Assembly: GCA_001768565.1 (NCBI GenBank)
Contig: MEOE01000029.1
Span: 1-64,000 of the forward strand
Source of the DNA: Bacteroidetes bacterium GWF2_33_16
GTDB lineage: Bacteria; Bacteroidota; Bacteroidia; Bacteroidales; UBA12077
Length of the DNA stretch: 64,000 nucleotides
Direction of reading: 5' to 3'
Shown: positions 18,027 through 27,262 of the stretch, in pieces
How the letters are laid out: the number at the start of each line of letters is the position of its first letter
Position numbering within the stretch: position 1 is the stretch's first letter
The notes under the pieces: model-generated
What the model was told of the DNA's origin: nothing
What the model saw: the letters and a program-made list of their open reading frames with translations, nothing else
Database searches by the model: none
Position numbers and translations under genes: made by a program

Positions 18027-18422
18027 ATGTCAAGTGAGTTAAAACTGGAAAACTTTAATTGGAGCAATAAGAAAATACTAATCGCTGAAGATGAAGATAG
18101 TAATTTCCGATTTCTGGAAATGGTTTTGATGCGAACTAGTGTTAAAATATTTTGGGCTCATGATGGTATTGAAGCAATAAAATTAGCTAAATTGCATAAT
18201 CCTGATTTAATACTTATGGATATTAAAATGCCTAATATGGATGGATTGGAAGCTACACGTGAGATAAAAAAGTTTTTACCTGATGTACATATTATTGCTC
18301 AAACAGCTTTTGCCACGGAGAATGACGAAAAGTTAAGTTTTGAAGCTGGATGTAGTGATTACCTATCAAAACCTATCAGAGCAAAAAAAATAATTGAAGT
18401 AGTATCAAAGTATTTTGAATAA
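18027..18422 (+). CDS. Stand-alone response-regulator receiver (CheY-like)
   Basis: 131 residues, a receiver domain only. Acidic pocket AEDED near residues 17-21, phospho-acceptor D65 in LMDIKMPNMDG, Thr in AQTAFA, and the conserved Lys in SKPIR. No output domain follows. It begins 12 bases after the upstream kinase and in the same frame, separated by two stop codons and three sense codons. Its N-terminal linker (NWSNKKILIAEDED) aligns with the linker-receiver junction of both hybrid paralogues (KWPGKTILIAEDED, NWRDKTILVAEDEE). It is best explained as the receiver of a former hybrid kinase now made as a separate protein. Output must be through protein contacts. Confidence 0.93.
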   Translation: MSSELKLENFNWSNKKILIAEDEDSNFRFLEMVLMRTSVKIFWAHDGIEAIKLAKLHNPDLILMDIKMPNMDGLEATREIKKFLPDVHIIAQTAFATENDEKLSFEAGCSDYLSKPIRAKKIIEVVSKYFE

Positions 18423-18454
18423 TATATTGCTAAGCATAACTTAAGATTTTGGTG

Positions 18455-21400
18455 ATGATTAAATCAATTCAAAAAAAACTTAAAGTATTCCTGATTATTT
18501 CTTTTATAACAGTTATATCTATAAGTACATTTGCTCAGGTAAGCGAAATGAGTTTTAAGAAAATATCGCTTAAAGATGGTTTATCTCACAATAATGTATA
18601 TGCAATTCTTCAGGATAATCTTGGTTTTATGTGGTTTGGTACTCAAGATGGATTAAACCGCTACGATGGATATAAATTTATAATTTACAGGCACGATTCA
18701 AAAAATAAAAACTCACTTTCAACAGGTAATTTTGGGAAGCTATATCAGGATTCTAATGGTATTTTTTGGTTTGGTACTTATGGTGGTGGTTTAAACAGGT
18801 ACGATCCAAAAACGAATACATTTAAACATTATATTCATAAAATAGAGGATCCACAAAGCATTAGTAGTAACCAAACCTTATTTCTTTTTCGTGATAATGA
18901 CAATGATTTCTGGATTGGAACAGCTAATGGAGGTATTAATAAGTTCAATGAAAAGGATGAAACATTTACCCGATATCTTCCCGATCCTGATAATCCAAAT
19001 AGCCTTAGCCATATTAGAGCAAAATGCATGTGCCAGACATCCGATGGGATTCTCTGGATCGGAACTGAAGATGGATTAAACCGTTTCGACAAGAAAACAG
19101 GTGACTTTAAGCATTATAAGCATAATCCTCAAAATGATAATTCTATCGGCTCAAATACTGTTCAGTACCTTGTTGTTGATAACGATGATATTATTTGGAT
19201 AGCAACCCGCGAAGGAGGCCTAAACCGATTTGATCCAAAAAAAGAAAAGTTTACCCGATATCTGCATAATCATAACGATCAAACAACAATTAGCGATAAT
19301 AAAGTAGAAACAATCTTTATCGATTCTTATAATCAGTTCTGGGTAGGAACCTACGAAGGGGGTTTGAACTTATTCGACCCCCAAACAGGTAAGTTTAAAC
19401 ATTTTATGCACGATGCAAAAAACCCTGAAAGTATTAGCAGTAATCGTATTGAATATATTTATGAGGACAAATCGAAGGTTTTATGGATAGCTACCAGAGG
19501 TGGTGGTATAAATAAACTTGATTTAAAACCAGCCAAATTTAAAAACCTTGTTCACGATCCTGATAATCCTAATTCTTTGCCGCAATCAAGTATTATGGCT
19601 GTCACCTCCGATGGAAATGATAATATTTGGATTGGAACTGATGGAGGTGGTTTAGTTAAATATAACTTGAAATCACAACAGTTTTTTAAATTTAAAAACG
19701 ATCCGAAAAATAAAAATACAATAACCAAAAATAGAATTTTTTCTATTTTTGTTGATAAAGATGGAGTAATTTGGGCTGGTACATATGGAGGAGGACTAAA
19801 TAGAATTGAGTTAATTAATGGAGAGTACAAAATCAATCGGTATTATAGCGATCCGAAAATAAAGAACAGTATTCCAAGCGATCAAATAAACTCTATTATT
19901 GAAGATAACGAGGGGAATATTTGGTTGGGTACTGCTAACGGACTAAGTAAGATAATTAAAACTGAAAACCCTGATAGATACTATTTTAAAAACTACTTTC
20001 AACAGCTTTCCGATACTGGCAATATAGTTGATAATTATTTGGGTCACCTGTTTTTGGATTCCAAAAACAGATTATGGATTGCTGCTTATTATAGCGGTTT
20101 GTTTGAGTTTGATCGTAAAAACGAAAAATTTATTTCTTATTCGCCCCGAAAGAATCAACCTAAAGAGTTTGTAACTGATATTCATGCATTAACAGTATTC
20201 GAAGATAGTGAAAACAAACTCTGGATTGGAACGGAGTCGAATGGTATTGTTCAATTTAATCCGGAAACAAATAAGTTTACACCACATCCCCGAAATGAAG
20301 TTTTTCAAGGTAGTATGATTGTTGGAATGCTTGAAGATGATATGAAGAATGTGTGGATTAGTACTTCACGAGGATTAACAAAATATACTATATGGAATCA
20401 AACAATAAATAACTATACTTTTTCTCATCAGTTAGAAAGTGGTGGCTTTAATCGAAACTCAGCACATAAAGGATTCGATGGAACACTTTATTTTGGGAGC
20501 AATGCCGCGTTAAGTTATTTTAATCCATTAGAAGTTACAAATAATCCATATAAACCAAAGGTTGTTATAACTGATTTTAAAATTTTGAATACATCAGAAT
20601 GGAATAATGGGCCTATTAATCCCAAAATGAATGAGAAAAATGCCGAAATAGTTCTAACTCACAATGATTACTTTATTACTATTGAATTTGCTGCACTTGA
20701 TTATACAACTTCTTCCGAAAATGAATATCTGTATTTGCTCGAAGGATTTAATAAAGAATGGATAGATGCCACAGAAACAAGGTCGGCTACTTTTACTAAT
20801 CTTGATCCAGGAGTTTATACCTTTAAAGTAAAAGCTTGTAATAATGATAAAATATGGAATGATGAACCAACTGAATTGAAAATAAGGATTGTTCCTCCTG
20901 TTTGGAAACGTCCCTGGTTTTATATTTCTGAAATAATTATTTTCTTAATACTACTGTGGTTGTTTATTCGTATGCGCACAAAATCATTAACTCGTGATAA
21001 ACGAATTCTTGAGCATAAAGTTGATGAACGTACAAAGGAAATAAATTCGCAAAAAGAAGAACTGGCAGCGCAGGCCGAAAGTCTCGAAGTAATTAATAAA
21101 CAACTTGAAGAGCATCAGGATCATCTTGAAGAACTTGTGAAAATTAGAACTGCAGATCTTGAAATTGCTAAAGACAAAGCCGAAGAAGCAGATCGGTTAA
21201 AATCTGCTTTTTTAGCAAATATGTCGCATGAGATTAGAACACCAATGAATGCAATTATTGGATTCTCAAACTTGTTAAGTGATCCGGAAATGACTGTAGA
21301 TCAAAAGGATGAAATGATTAATCTTATTGTGAAAAATAGCAATACCCTGTTAACTTTAATTGATGACATAATTGATATAGCTAAAATAGAAGCGGAACAA

Positions 21401-22315
21401 CTCAGGATTATTGAAAAAGATTGCAATGTTCAGTATATTTTTCAAAACCTTGTTGATTACTTTAATGAAAACAAGCAAGTTCATCTTGATGTGAAATTTA
21501 TTATTAAAGACCATTATTTAATTAATAAGTTAGTTATTAAATCTGACCCATTCCGATTACACCAGATTTTAATAAACCTTTTAAATAATGCAATTAAATT
21601 TACTGAAACAGGATTTATAGAAGTTGGATATGATCTAGAAAGACGAAAAATTGATAATTGTATTTTGTTTTATGTTAAAGATTCAGGAATAGGTATTAAA
21701 CCTGAGCAGCAAAAAGGAATATTTACCCGATTTACAAGAATTGAAGATAATCGAAAAAAGATATACAGAGGTGCAGGACTGGGATTGTCAATTACAAAGA
21801 ACCTGATTCATTTGCTGGGTGGAAAGATTTGGGTAGAATCAGAGATTGATAAAGGCTCAGCATTTTATTTCACTATCCCGTACAAACCTATTGATTCTAG
21901 TAAAGATGAACCTTTAATCAGGTATAATACCCCATCTAAGCACAACTGGCGAGATAAAACAATTCTTGTTGCAGAGGATGAAGAAAGTAATTATAAATTC
22001 TTGGATATGGTTATTAAAAAAACTGATGCAGAAGTATTATGGGCAAAAACCGGTCTTGAAGCTGTACAGTTTTGTCAGCAAAATTTAAAAATTAATCTTG
22101 TTTTAATGGATATAAAAATGCCTGAGATGGATGGTATTGAGGCGATTAAAGAAATTCGAAAATCCCGAAAAGATCTGGCAATAGTTGTTCAAACTGCATT
22201 CTCAATGCCTGAAGATAGAATTTTATGCATCGAAGCAGGAGCAGATGATTTTATTGCTAAACCTATTGGAACTGATAAACTCCTTGGAATAATTAATAAA
22301 TTCCTTTCAAGCTAA
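18455..22315 (+). CDS. Hybrid sensor histidine kinase with two-component regulator propellers and receiver
   Basis: About 1,286 residues. The frame opens TTG-GTG-ATG (18449, 18452, 18455); the ATG is preferred because it directly precedes a signal peptide (MIKSIQKKLKVFLIISF). About 13-14 propeller repeats follow, such as FWFGTYGGGLNRYDP, among the most regular of the three paralogues. Then Y_Y_Y (LLEGFNKEWIDATE), one membrane span (WFYISEIIIFLILLWLFI), coiled coil, HisKA (His codon 21,227-21,229), HATPase (NNAIKF, DSGIG, GAGLGLS) and receiver (Asp codon 22,109-22,111 in LMDIKMPEMDG). No PAS and no DNA-binding domain. It is spaced 32 bases from the stand-alone regulator, so it is probably in the same transcript. 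Confidence 0.92.
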   Translation: MIKSIQKKLKVFLIISFITVISISTFAQVSEMSFKKISLKDGLSHNNVYAILQDNLGFMWFGTQDGLNRYDGYKFIIYRHDSKNKNSLSTGNFGKLYQDSNGIFWFGTYGGGLNRYDPKTNTFKHYIHKIEDPQSISSNQTLFLFRDNDNDFWIGTANGGINKFNEKDETFTRYLPDPDNPNSLSHIRAKCMCQTSDGILWIGTEDGLNRFDKKTGDFKHYKHNPQNDNSIGSNTVQYLVVDNDDIIWIATREGGLNRFDPKKEKFTRYLHNHNDQTTISDNKVETIFIDSYNQFWVGTYEGGLNLFDPQTGKFKHFMHDAKNPESISSNRIEYIYEDKSKVLWIATRGGGINKLDLKPAKFKNLVHDPDNPNSLPQSSIMAVTSDGNDNIWIGTDGGGLVKYNLKSQQFFKFKNDPKNKNTITKNRIFSIFVDKDGVIWAGTYGGGLNRIELINGEYKINRYYSDPKIKNSIPSDQINSIIEDNEGNIWLGTANGLSKIIKTENPDRYYFKNYFQQLSDTGNIVDNYLGHLFLDSKNRLWIAAYYSGLFEFDRKNEKFISYSPRKNQPKEFVTDIHALTVFEDSENKLWIGTESNGIVQFNPETNKFTPHPRNEVFQGSMIVGMLEDDMKNVWISTSRGLTKYTIWNQTINNYTFSHQLESGGFNRNSAHKGFDGTLYFGSNAALSYFNPLEVTNNPYKPKVVITDFKILNTSEWNNGPINPKMNEKNAEIVLTHNDYFITIEFAALDYTTSSENEYLYLLEGFNKEWIDATETRSATFTNLDPGVYTFKVKACNNDKIWNDEPTELKIRIVPPVWKRPWFYISEIIIFLILLWLFIRMRTKSLTRDKRILEHKVDERTKEINSQKEELAAQAESLEVINKQLEEHQDHLEELVKIRTADLEIAKDKAEEADRLKSAFLANMSHEIRTPMNAIIGFSNLLSDPEMTVDQKDEMINLIVKNSNTLLTLIDDIIDIAKIEAEQLRIIEKDCNVQYIFQNLVDYFNENKQVHLDVKFIIKDHYLINKLVIKSDPFRLHQILINLLNNAIKFTETGFIEVGYDLERRKIDNCILFYVKDSGIGIKPEQQKGIFTRFTRIEDNRKKIYRGAGLGLSITKNLIHLLGGKIWVESEIDKGSAFYFTIPYKPIDSSKDEPLIRYNTPSKHNWRDKTILVAEDEESNYKFLDMVIKKTDAEVLWAKTGLEAVQFCQQNLKINLVLMDIKMPEMDGIEAIKEIRKSRKDLAIVVQTAFSMPEDRILCIEAGADDFIAKPIGTDKLLGIINKFLSS

Positions 22316-22408
22316 CCAACTTATTATAATTCGTTTTTTATAATATTTAAATTTTAGGCACTTTAAGTATTTTTAGCTTATTTTGCCTTTCTATTAAATA
22401 GTAAACCT

Positions 22409-24883
22409 GTGTTATATCCAAATAATTTCGAACAAAAAATTGGCTTCGACAAGATTCGAGAAATGCTCAAAGGTGGCTGCCTTAGTAATCTGGGTTGGGA
22501 GAAGATAGACAAAATGCGTTTTTCATCATCCTATGCATTAATCGAAACATTAACCAGTCAGGTTTTTGAGTTTAAGCAGATAATGTTAATGGAAAATGAT
22601 TTTCCTTTAAACCACTTTATTGATGTAACCGATGCTATTAAAAAAATAAGAGTAGAAGGAACCTATTTTTTACCCGAACAACTTTTTGATCTTAAACGAT
22701 CGCTCGAAACAATAAAGGCTTTATTAACTTTCTTCAAGTTGAGAAAAGAAGAACAGAAATATCCTACATTACAAGCTTTAACAGAAAATGTAAAACTATA
22801 TCCATATTTTTTCGATCGAATTGATTCAATAATCAATAAACAGGGAAAAATAAAAGACAATGCTTCACCAGAATTGAGCCGTATTCGAAGAACAATTAAC
22901 GAAAAGGAAAGCCTTGTATCAAAACGATTACAAACAATATTAAAACATGCTCAATCGGAGGGATTCATTGACCAGGATGTAACTCTTGCAATACGTGATG
23001 GCAGAGCAGTTATTCCGGTTGATGTGAATCATAAACGGAGAATTAAGGGACTTATTCTTGACGAATCGGCTACAGGGAAAACGGCATTTATCGAACCATC
23101 CGAAATAGTTGAATTAAATAACGATATTAAAGAGCTTGGTTACGAAGAACGTCGTGAGATTATTAAAATACTTACTCTTTTTGCTGATGATATTCGTCCG
23201 TATATTGATGATTTGCTATTGGCTTACGATTACATGGGTACAATCGATTTTATTAGATCGAAAACTCTTTTGGCCACAAAGATAAATGGAGTAAAACCAA
23301 TTTTTAATAATCAGCCAATGGTTCAGTGGAAAGATGCTATACATCCATTGCTATATTTAACATTTAAATCAGATGGAAAAAGTGTTGTTCCATTGTCAAT
23401 TACCCTAAATAACGAAAATCAACGTATTTTGCTTATTTCAGGACCAAATGCAGGAGGTAAATCGGTTTGTTTGCAAACTGTAGGATTACTCCAATATATG
23501 TTTCAGTGTGGATTACTTGTTCCAATGAACGAGAACTCTGAAATTGGTTTGTTCGAAAATCTATTTTTAAATATTGGCGACGATCAGTCAATCGAAAACG
23601 ATCTGAGTACTTACAGTTCGTATTTGCTAAACATGAAAAATTTTCTTCGAAATTCAAATAATCAAACAATAGTATTAATTGATGAGTTTGGATCTGGTAC
23701 CGAACCAATGCTTGGTGGGGCTATTGCCGAGGCGATACTCGACCAGCTTAATCAAAATAAAGTATTTGGCGTTATAACAACACATTATACAAGCTTAAAG
23801 CACTTTGCATCATCAACCTATGGTATTGAAAATGGAGCTATGCTTTTTGATACTGATAAAATACAACCATTATTTAAGCTTTCTATTGGCGAACCTGGTA
23901 GTTCATTTGCATTTGAAATAGCACGTAAGATTGGTTTGCCCGAAGAAATACTTCAAAATGCAACGGCGAAAATTGGTAAAGATCATATTGATTTTGATAA
24001 AAACCTGAAAGATATTATTCGTGATAAGCGTTATTGGGAAACTAAACGAGAAAGTATCCGTAAATCAGAAAAAAACCTTGAAGAGCTAATTGCTAAGTAT
24101 AAACAAGAGATTGAGTTTGCTGAGAAATCTAAAAAAGAAATATTAGCCAAAACCAAAAACGAGGCACAATTACTTTTAGCTGATGTAAATAAACGGATAG
24201 AAAATGCTATTTTCGAAATCCGCGAAAATCAAGCAGAGAAAGAAAAAACAAAGATTATTCGAAAAAAACTTGACGAATTTAAAGAAGATATTAATTTAAT
24301 AAATACCGACGAAGAAGCTAAGATTAATCGTAAGATAGAAAAGCTTGAAAATAGAGAAAAACATGGGAAACCAAAACTTGTAAAAAAAGCAAAACTGGTA
24401 GAACCCAAAAAGCCTGATAAATTCGAAAAAGGAAATAAAGTTAGAATATTTGGACAGAATGCAACCGGCGAAGTTTTAGATATTAATGGTAATAGTATTA
24501 TGGTGGCTTTTGGTAACATGATCACAACCCTCGATTATAAGAAACTCGAAAAAATTACCGAAAAAGAATATAAAAAACTTAATCCTATTACCAGTTCACA
24601 AACATCTCAATCATGGGATTTTGGTGAGAAAAGGCTAAACTTTAAGTCCGAAATAGACGTTCGTGGGAAACGTGCAGATGAAGCACTACAGGTAGTTCGC
24701 GATTTTATCGATGAGGCTATTGTTATTAATATTGGATCGGTTCGTATTTTACATGGCAAGGGCGATGGAATTTTGCGGCAATTAATTCGACAGTATTTAG
24801 GCTCTATAAATGTTATTAAATCGTACCACGATGAAAGTGTGCAATTTGGTGGTTCAGGAATTACAGTTGTCGAGTTTGAATGA
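22409..24883 (+). CDS. mutS2: MutS2 family endonuclease/ribosome-rescue ATPase
   Basis: 824 residues with a GTG start; the family N-terminus (LYPNNFEQKIGFDKIR) begins exactly there. Core and lever domains precede the ATPase with Walker A G345-PNAGGKS-352 and Walker B LIDEFGSGTEP (D425, E426). A long charged coiled coil (about 525-680), a KOW-like segment (KGNKVRIFGQNATGEV) and a C-terminal Smr domain with DVRGKRADEAL and LHGKGDGIL follow. MutS2 proteins suppress recombination and, in Bacillus, split collided ribosomes; they do not do mismatch repair. The full set of domains is present. It is followed by an envelope cluster that has its own predicted promoter within the mutS2 3' end. Confidence 0.95.
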   Translation: MLYPNNFEQKIGFDKIREMLKGGCLSNLGWEKIDKMRFSSSYALIETLTSQVFEFKQIMLMENDFPLNHFIDVTDAIKKIRVEGTYFLPEQLFDLKRSLETIKALLTFFKLRKEEQKYPTLQALTENVKLYPYFFDRIDSIINKQGKIKDNASPELSRIRRTINEKESLVSKRLQTILKHAQSEGFIDQDVTLAIRDGRAVIPVDVNHKRRIKGLILDESATGKTAFIEPSEIVELNNDIKELGYEERREIIKILTLFADDIRPYIDDLLLAYDYMGTIDFIRSKTLLATKINGVKPIFNNQPMVQWKDAIHPLLYLTFKSDGKSVVPLSITLNNENQRILLISGPNAGGKSVCLQTVGLLQYMFQCGLLVPMNENSEIGLFENLFLNIGDDQSIENDLSTYSSYLLNMKNFLRNSNNQTIVLIDEFGSGTEPMLGGAIAEAILDQLNQNKVFGVITTHYTSLKHFASSTYGIENGAMLFDTDKIQPLFKLSIGEPGSSFAFEIARKIGLPEEILQNATAKIGKDHIDFDKNLKDIIRDKRYWETKRESIRKSEKNLEELIAKYKQEIEFAEKSKKEILAKTKNEAQLLLADVNKRIENAIFEIRENQAEKEKTKIIRKKLDEFKEDINLINTDEEAKINRKIEKLENREKHGKPKLVKKAKLVEPKKPDKFEKGNKVRIFGQNATGEVLDINGNSIMVAFGNMITTLDYKKLEKITEKEYKKLNPITSSQTSQSWDFGEKRLNFKSEIDVRGKRADEALQVVRDFIDEAIVINIGSVRILHGKGDGILRQLIRQYLGSINVIKSYHDESVQFGGSGITVVEFE

Positions 24884-24904
24884 TCATATTTTTTTGTAAA
24901 TTTG
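24875..24904 (+). promoter_or_regulatory. Bacteroidetes-type promoter for the envelope cluster
   Basis: TTTG (24875-24878), an 18-base spacer, then TAAATTTG (24897-24904). It overlaps the mutS2 stop codon and lies about 24 bases before the TTG start of the deacetylase-like gene. Confidence 0.6.
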
Positions 24905-24927
24905 GGATAAACTAAATCCTAAATATC

Positions 24928-26232
24928 TTGATATTAATCTATACCCATAAAGCAACAGCAAGGCTTGAGTATATTATAAAATTTATATTTACTGATATAC
25001 TTGGAATTAATTCTCAGGTTACTACAGAAAAAGATTATTTTTTAAAATCAAATCTTCCTAAAATAAATTATTCAAGCGAGAGTATTCCTGATTCTTTCTG
25101 GATAGAACCAATTGACTTGCTTTTTGAATCAGATATACTTCAAAAAAAAATAAGTGTAAGTACATGGAATAACCACAAAGTATTTTTTCAAACTTCTGAT
25201 AAGTCAGACATTCCTTTCGATTTATTTGCTGCTTGTTTTTATTTAATTAGCCGTTACGAAGAATATCTGCCATTTAGTGCTGATCAGCATGGCAGGTTTG
25301 AAGCAAATCAAAGCCTTGCATTTAAAAATGGTTTTTTGTACGATCCAATTATTGACCAATGGGTTTATGCAATTGCACAAATGCTTAAAAGCAAATTTTT
25401 TGGTCTTACATTACCTAAAAAAAGTTTTTCGTTTATTCCAACCATTGATGTTGATAATGCATATGCTTATTTGTACAAAGGTGCTGTTCGCACTATCGGG
25501 GCCGCTATGCGCGATCTGTTCAAGCTCGACGTTAACGAGAATATAAAGCGATTTCAGGCTTTGGCTGGCGAAAAAGATCCATTTGATACATACAGTTATA
25601 TTGATTCTATGCATGCTCAATATGGAGTTAGCCCTATATGGTTTTTTCTGGTTGGTAATTATAGTGAGTTCGATAAGAATATACCTATCGAAAATGAAGC
25701 ATTTCAGGATTTAATACATGAGATTTCAAAACGTGCCGAAATAGCAATTCATCCATCGTATGAATCGAATCAGAGTTTCGAACAACTGAAAAACGAATAC
25801 GATTATTTGTCAAAAATTACTGGTAAACCAATTACAAAAAGTCGTCAGCATTTTTTAAAATTATTATTTACCGAAACCTATCAGAATTTATTGAAACTAG
25901 GTGTTAAAGAAGATTATACTCTTGGGTATGCTTCCGATGTTGGGTTTAGAGCGGGCACATGTACTCCATTTATGTTTTACGATTTATATAACGAGCGCGA
26001 AACAGATCTTCGAATTTTTCCTTTTCAGGTTATGGATGTTACACTTAATCAGTATCTTAAGTTATCTATTGAAGAATCACAAGAAAAAATAAAGGAAATA
26101 ATTGGTAAAATTAAAGAAGTTAACGGAACGTTTATCTGTCTGTGGCATAACGAATCGTTAAGCGATCATGGTCATTGGAAAGGTTGGGAGCCAGTTTACA
26201 AAAGAATGCTCGAAATAATTTTTGAAAAATAA
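24928..26232 (+). CDS. Polysaccharide deacetylase-like (NodB-fold, DUF7033-type) protein
   Basis: 434 residues. An N-terminal domain (about 1-160) typical of Bacteroidota relatives (ILIYTHKATARLEYI) is followed by a NodB-like barrel with PTIDVDNAYAY near residue 172 in place of the classic TFDDG, AIHPSYESNQS (metal-type His) near 275, and FICLWHNESLSDHG near 400. The family probably removes acetyl groups from, or otherwise modifies, surface polysaccharide; activity is not proven. The start is TTG: an in-frame TAA at 24913-24915 with no ATG between leaves no alternative upstream. It leads a cluster of surface-carbohydrate genes. Confidence 0.8.
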   Translation: MILIYTHKATARLEYIIKFIFTDILGINSQVTTEKDYFLKSNLPKINYSSESIPDSFWIEPIDLLFESDILQKKISVSTWNNHKVFFQTSDKSDIPFDLFAACFYLISRYEEYLPFSADQHGRFEANQSLAFKNGFLYDPIIDQWVYAIAQMLKSKFFGLTLPKKSFSFIPTIDVDNAYAYLYKGAVRTIGAAMRDLFKLDVNENIKRFQALAGEKDPFDTYSYIDSMHAQYGVSPIWFFLVGNYSEFDKNIPIENEAFQDLIHEISKRAEIAIHPSYESNQSFEQLKNEYDYLSKITGKPITKSRQHFLKLLFTETYQNLLKLGVKEDYTLGYASDVGFRAGTCTPFMFYDLYNERETDLRIFPFQVMDVTLNQYLKLSIEESQEKIKEIIGKIKEVNGTFICLWHNESLSDHGHWKGWEPVYKRMLEIIFEK

Positions 26233-26344
26233 ATTGCAAAGCAACAGAATATCTGAATATTAAACGAATAAAAATATCTGTTTCTTGCATATCAGGTAAT
26301 TTATCCAATAAGTTTAATTTTAAAGAAAAATAATATTTCCAGTT

Positions 26345-27262
26345 TTGGATATACAATATATAAATCATAGTCAAATAAATAAGCAAAGCTGGGATTCAGC
26401 CATTAAAAATTCTACTAATGGATTGGTATATGCTGTTTCATGGTACCTCGACATTGTTTCGCCAAACTGGGATGCGTTAATTGTTGATGATTATCAGTAT
26501 ATAATGCCAATTCCGATTAGAAAAAAACTAGGACGAAATTTTTTTTATCAGCCTGTTTTTGCACATCAATTAGGTGTTTTTTCTGCTAAAGAGATTACTC
26601 CTGAAATTGTTGGTGCTTTTATTGATGAGGTTTCAAAACAAGTTGATTTTATTGATATTAAACTTAATAACCAGAATCCAGTACCACAAAAGAATATTTT
26701 TTATAGTAGAACAACACAAATACTCGATTTAAATAAAGGGTATTCTGAAATTTCTACTCATTATAACCGAAGTTTACAAAGCAATTTGTCAAAATCTAAA
26801 AGAGTTGAATTTACTTATTCAGTTTCTGAAAACCCTGAAGTGCTTATCAGCTTAATGCATGGTATGTATAAACGCAAGAATGTTGAGGGTATTAATTCTG
26901 ATGATTTTAGTAACCTGTCGAAAATTATTGAACATGCTATTAAGAATGATATTGGGAAAATTTATTGTGCATATTTAAATGATCAGATTTGCTCTGCAAT
27001 GTTTGTTTTAAATTGGAAAGACAGAGAATATACTTTCTACGGCACAAATTCTTTGGGTCGTGAAAAAAGATCGATGGTTGCATTAATGGATTACTTTATA
27101 AGGGAAAATACTGCCAAAAATTCGTTTCTTGATTTTTGTGGATCAAATATTCCAGGTGTGGCTGAGTGGAACCTTGGTTTTGGAGCTCAAAATCATATCT
27201 ATTACGGAGTTCATTTAAATAATTTACCTTTGTGGTTAAAGTGGACAAATCGAAAACATTGA
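26345..27262 (+). CDS. FemAB/GNAT-fold acyl- or aminoacyl-transferase-like protein
   Basis: 305 residues, no signal peptide. Features seen: N-terminal SWYLDIVSPNWDALIVDD and PIPIRKKLGRNFFYQP, and the C-terminal half FYGTNSLGREKRSMVALMDYFI with FLDFCGSNIPGVAEWNLGFGA. These match the FemAB-like GNAT group common in Bacteroidota envelope loci. Relatives transfer amino acids or acyl groups onto cell-wall or lipid precursors; the acceptor here is unknown. The start is TTG at 26345: an in-frame TAA lies at 26321-26323 and no ATG or GTG intervenes. Its 3' end overlaps the glycosyltransferase start by 31 bases, indicating translational coupling. Confidence 0.7.
   Translation: MDIQYINHSQINKQSWDSAIKNSTNGLVYAVSWYLDIVSPNWDALIVDDYQYIMPIPIRKKLGRNFFYQPVFAHQLGVFSAKEITPEIVGAFIDEVSKQVDFIDIKLNNQNPVPQKNIFYSRTTQILDLNKGYSEISTHYNRSLQSNLSKSKRVEFTYSVSENPEVLISLMHGMYKRKNVEGINSDDFSNLSKIIEHAIKNDIGKIYCAYLNDQICSAMFVLNWKDREYTFYGTNSLGREKRSMVALMDYFIRENTAKNSFLDFCGSNIPGVAEWNLGFGAQNHIYYGVHLNNLPLWLKWTNRKH

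Noticed and set aside
18449..22315. Long repeated sequence in the third kinase as a mobile or DNA-level repeat
   Set aside because: The repetition is protein-level (WIGT propeller blades) with diverged codons, as expected for a beta-propeller.
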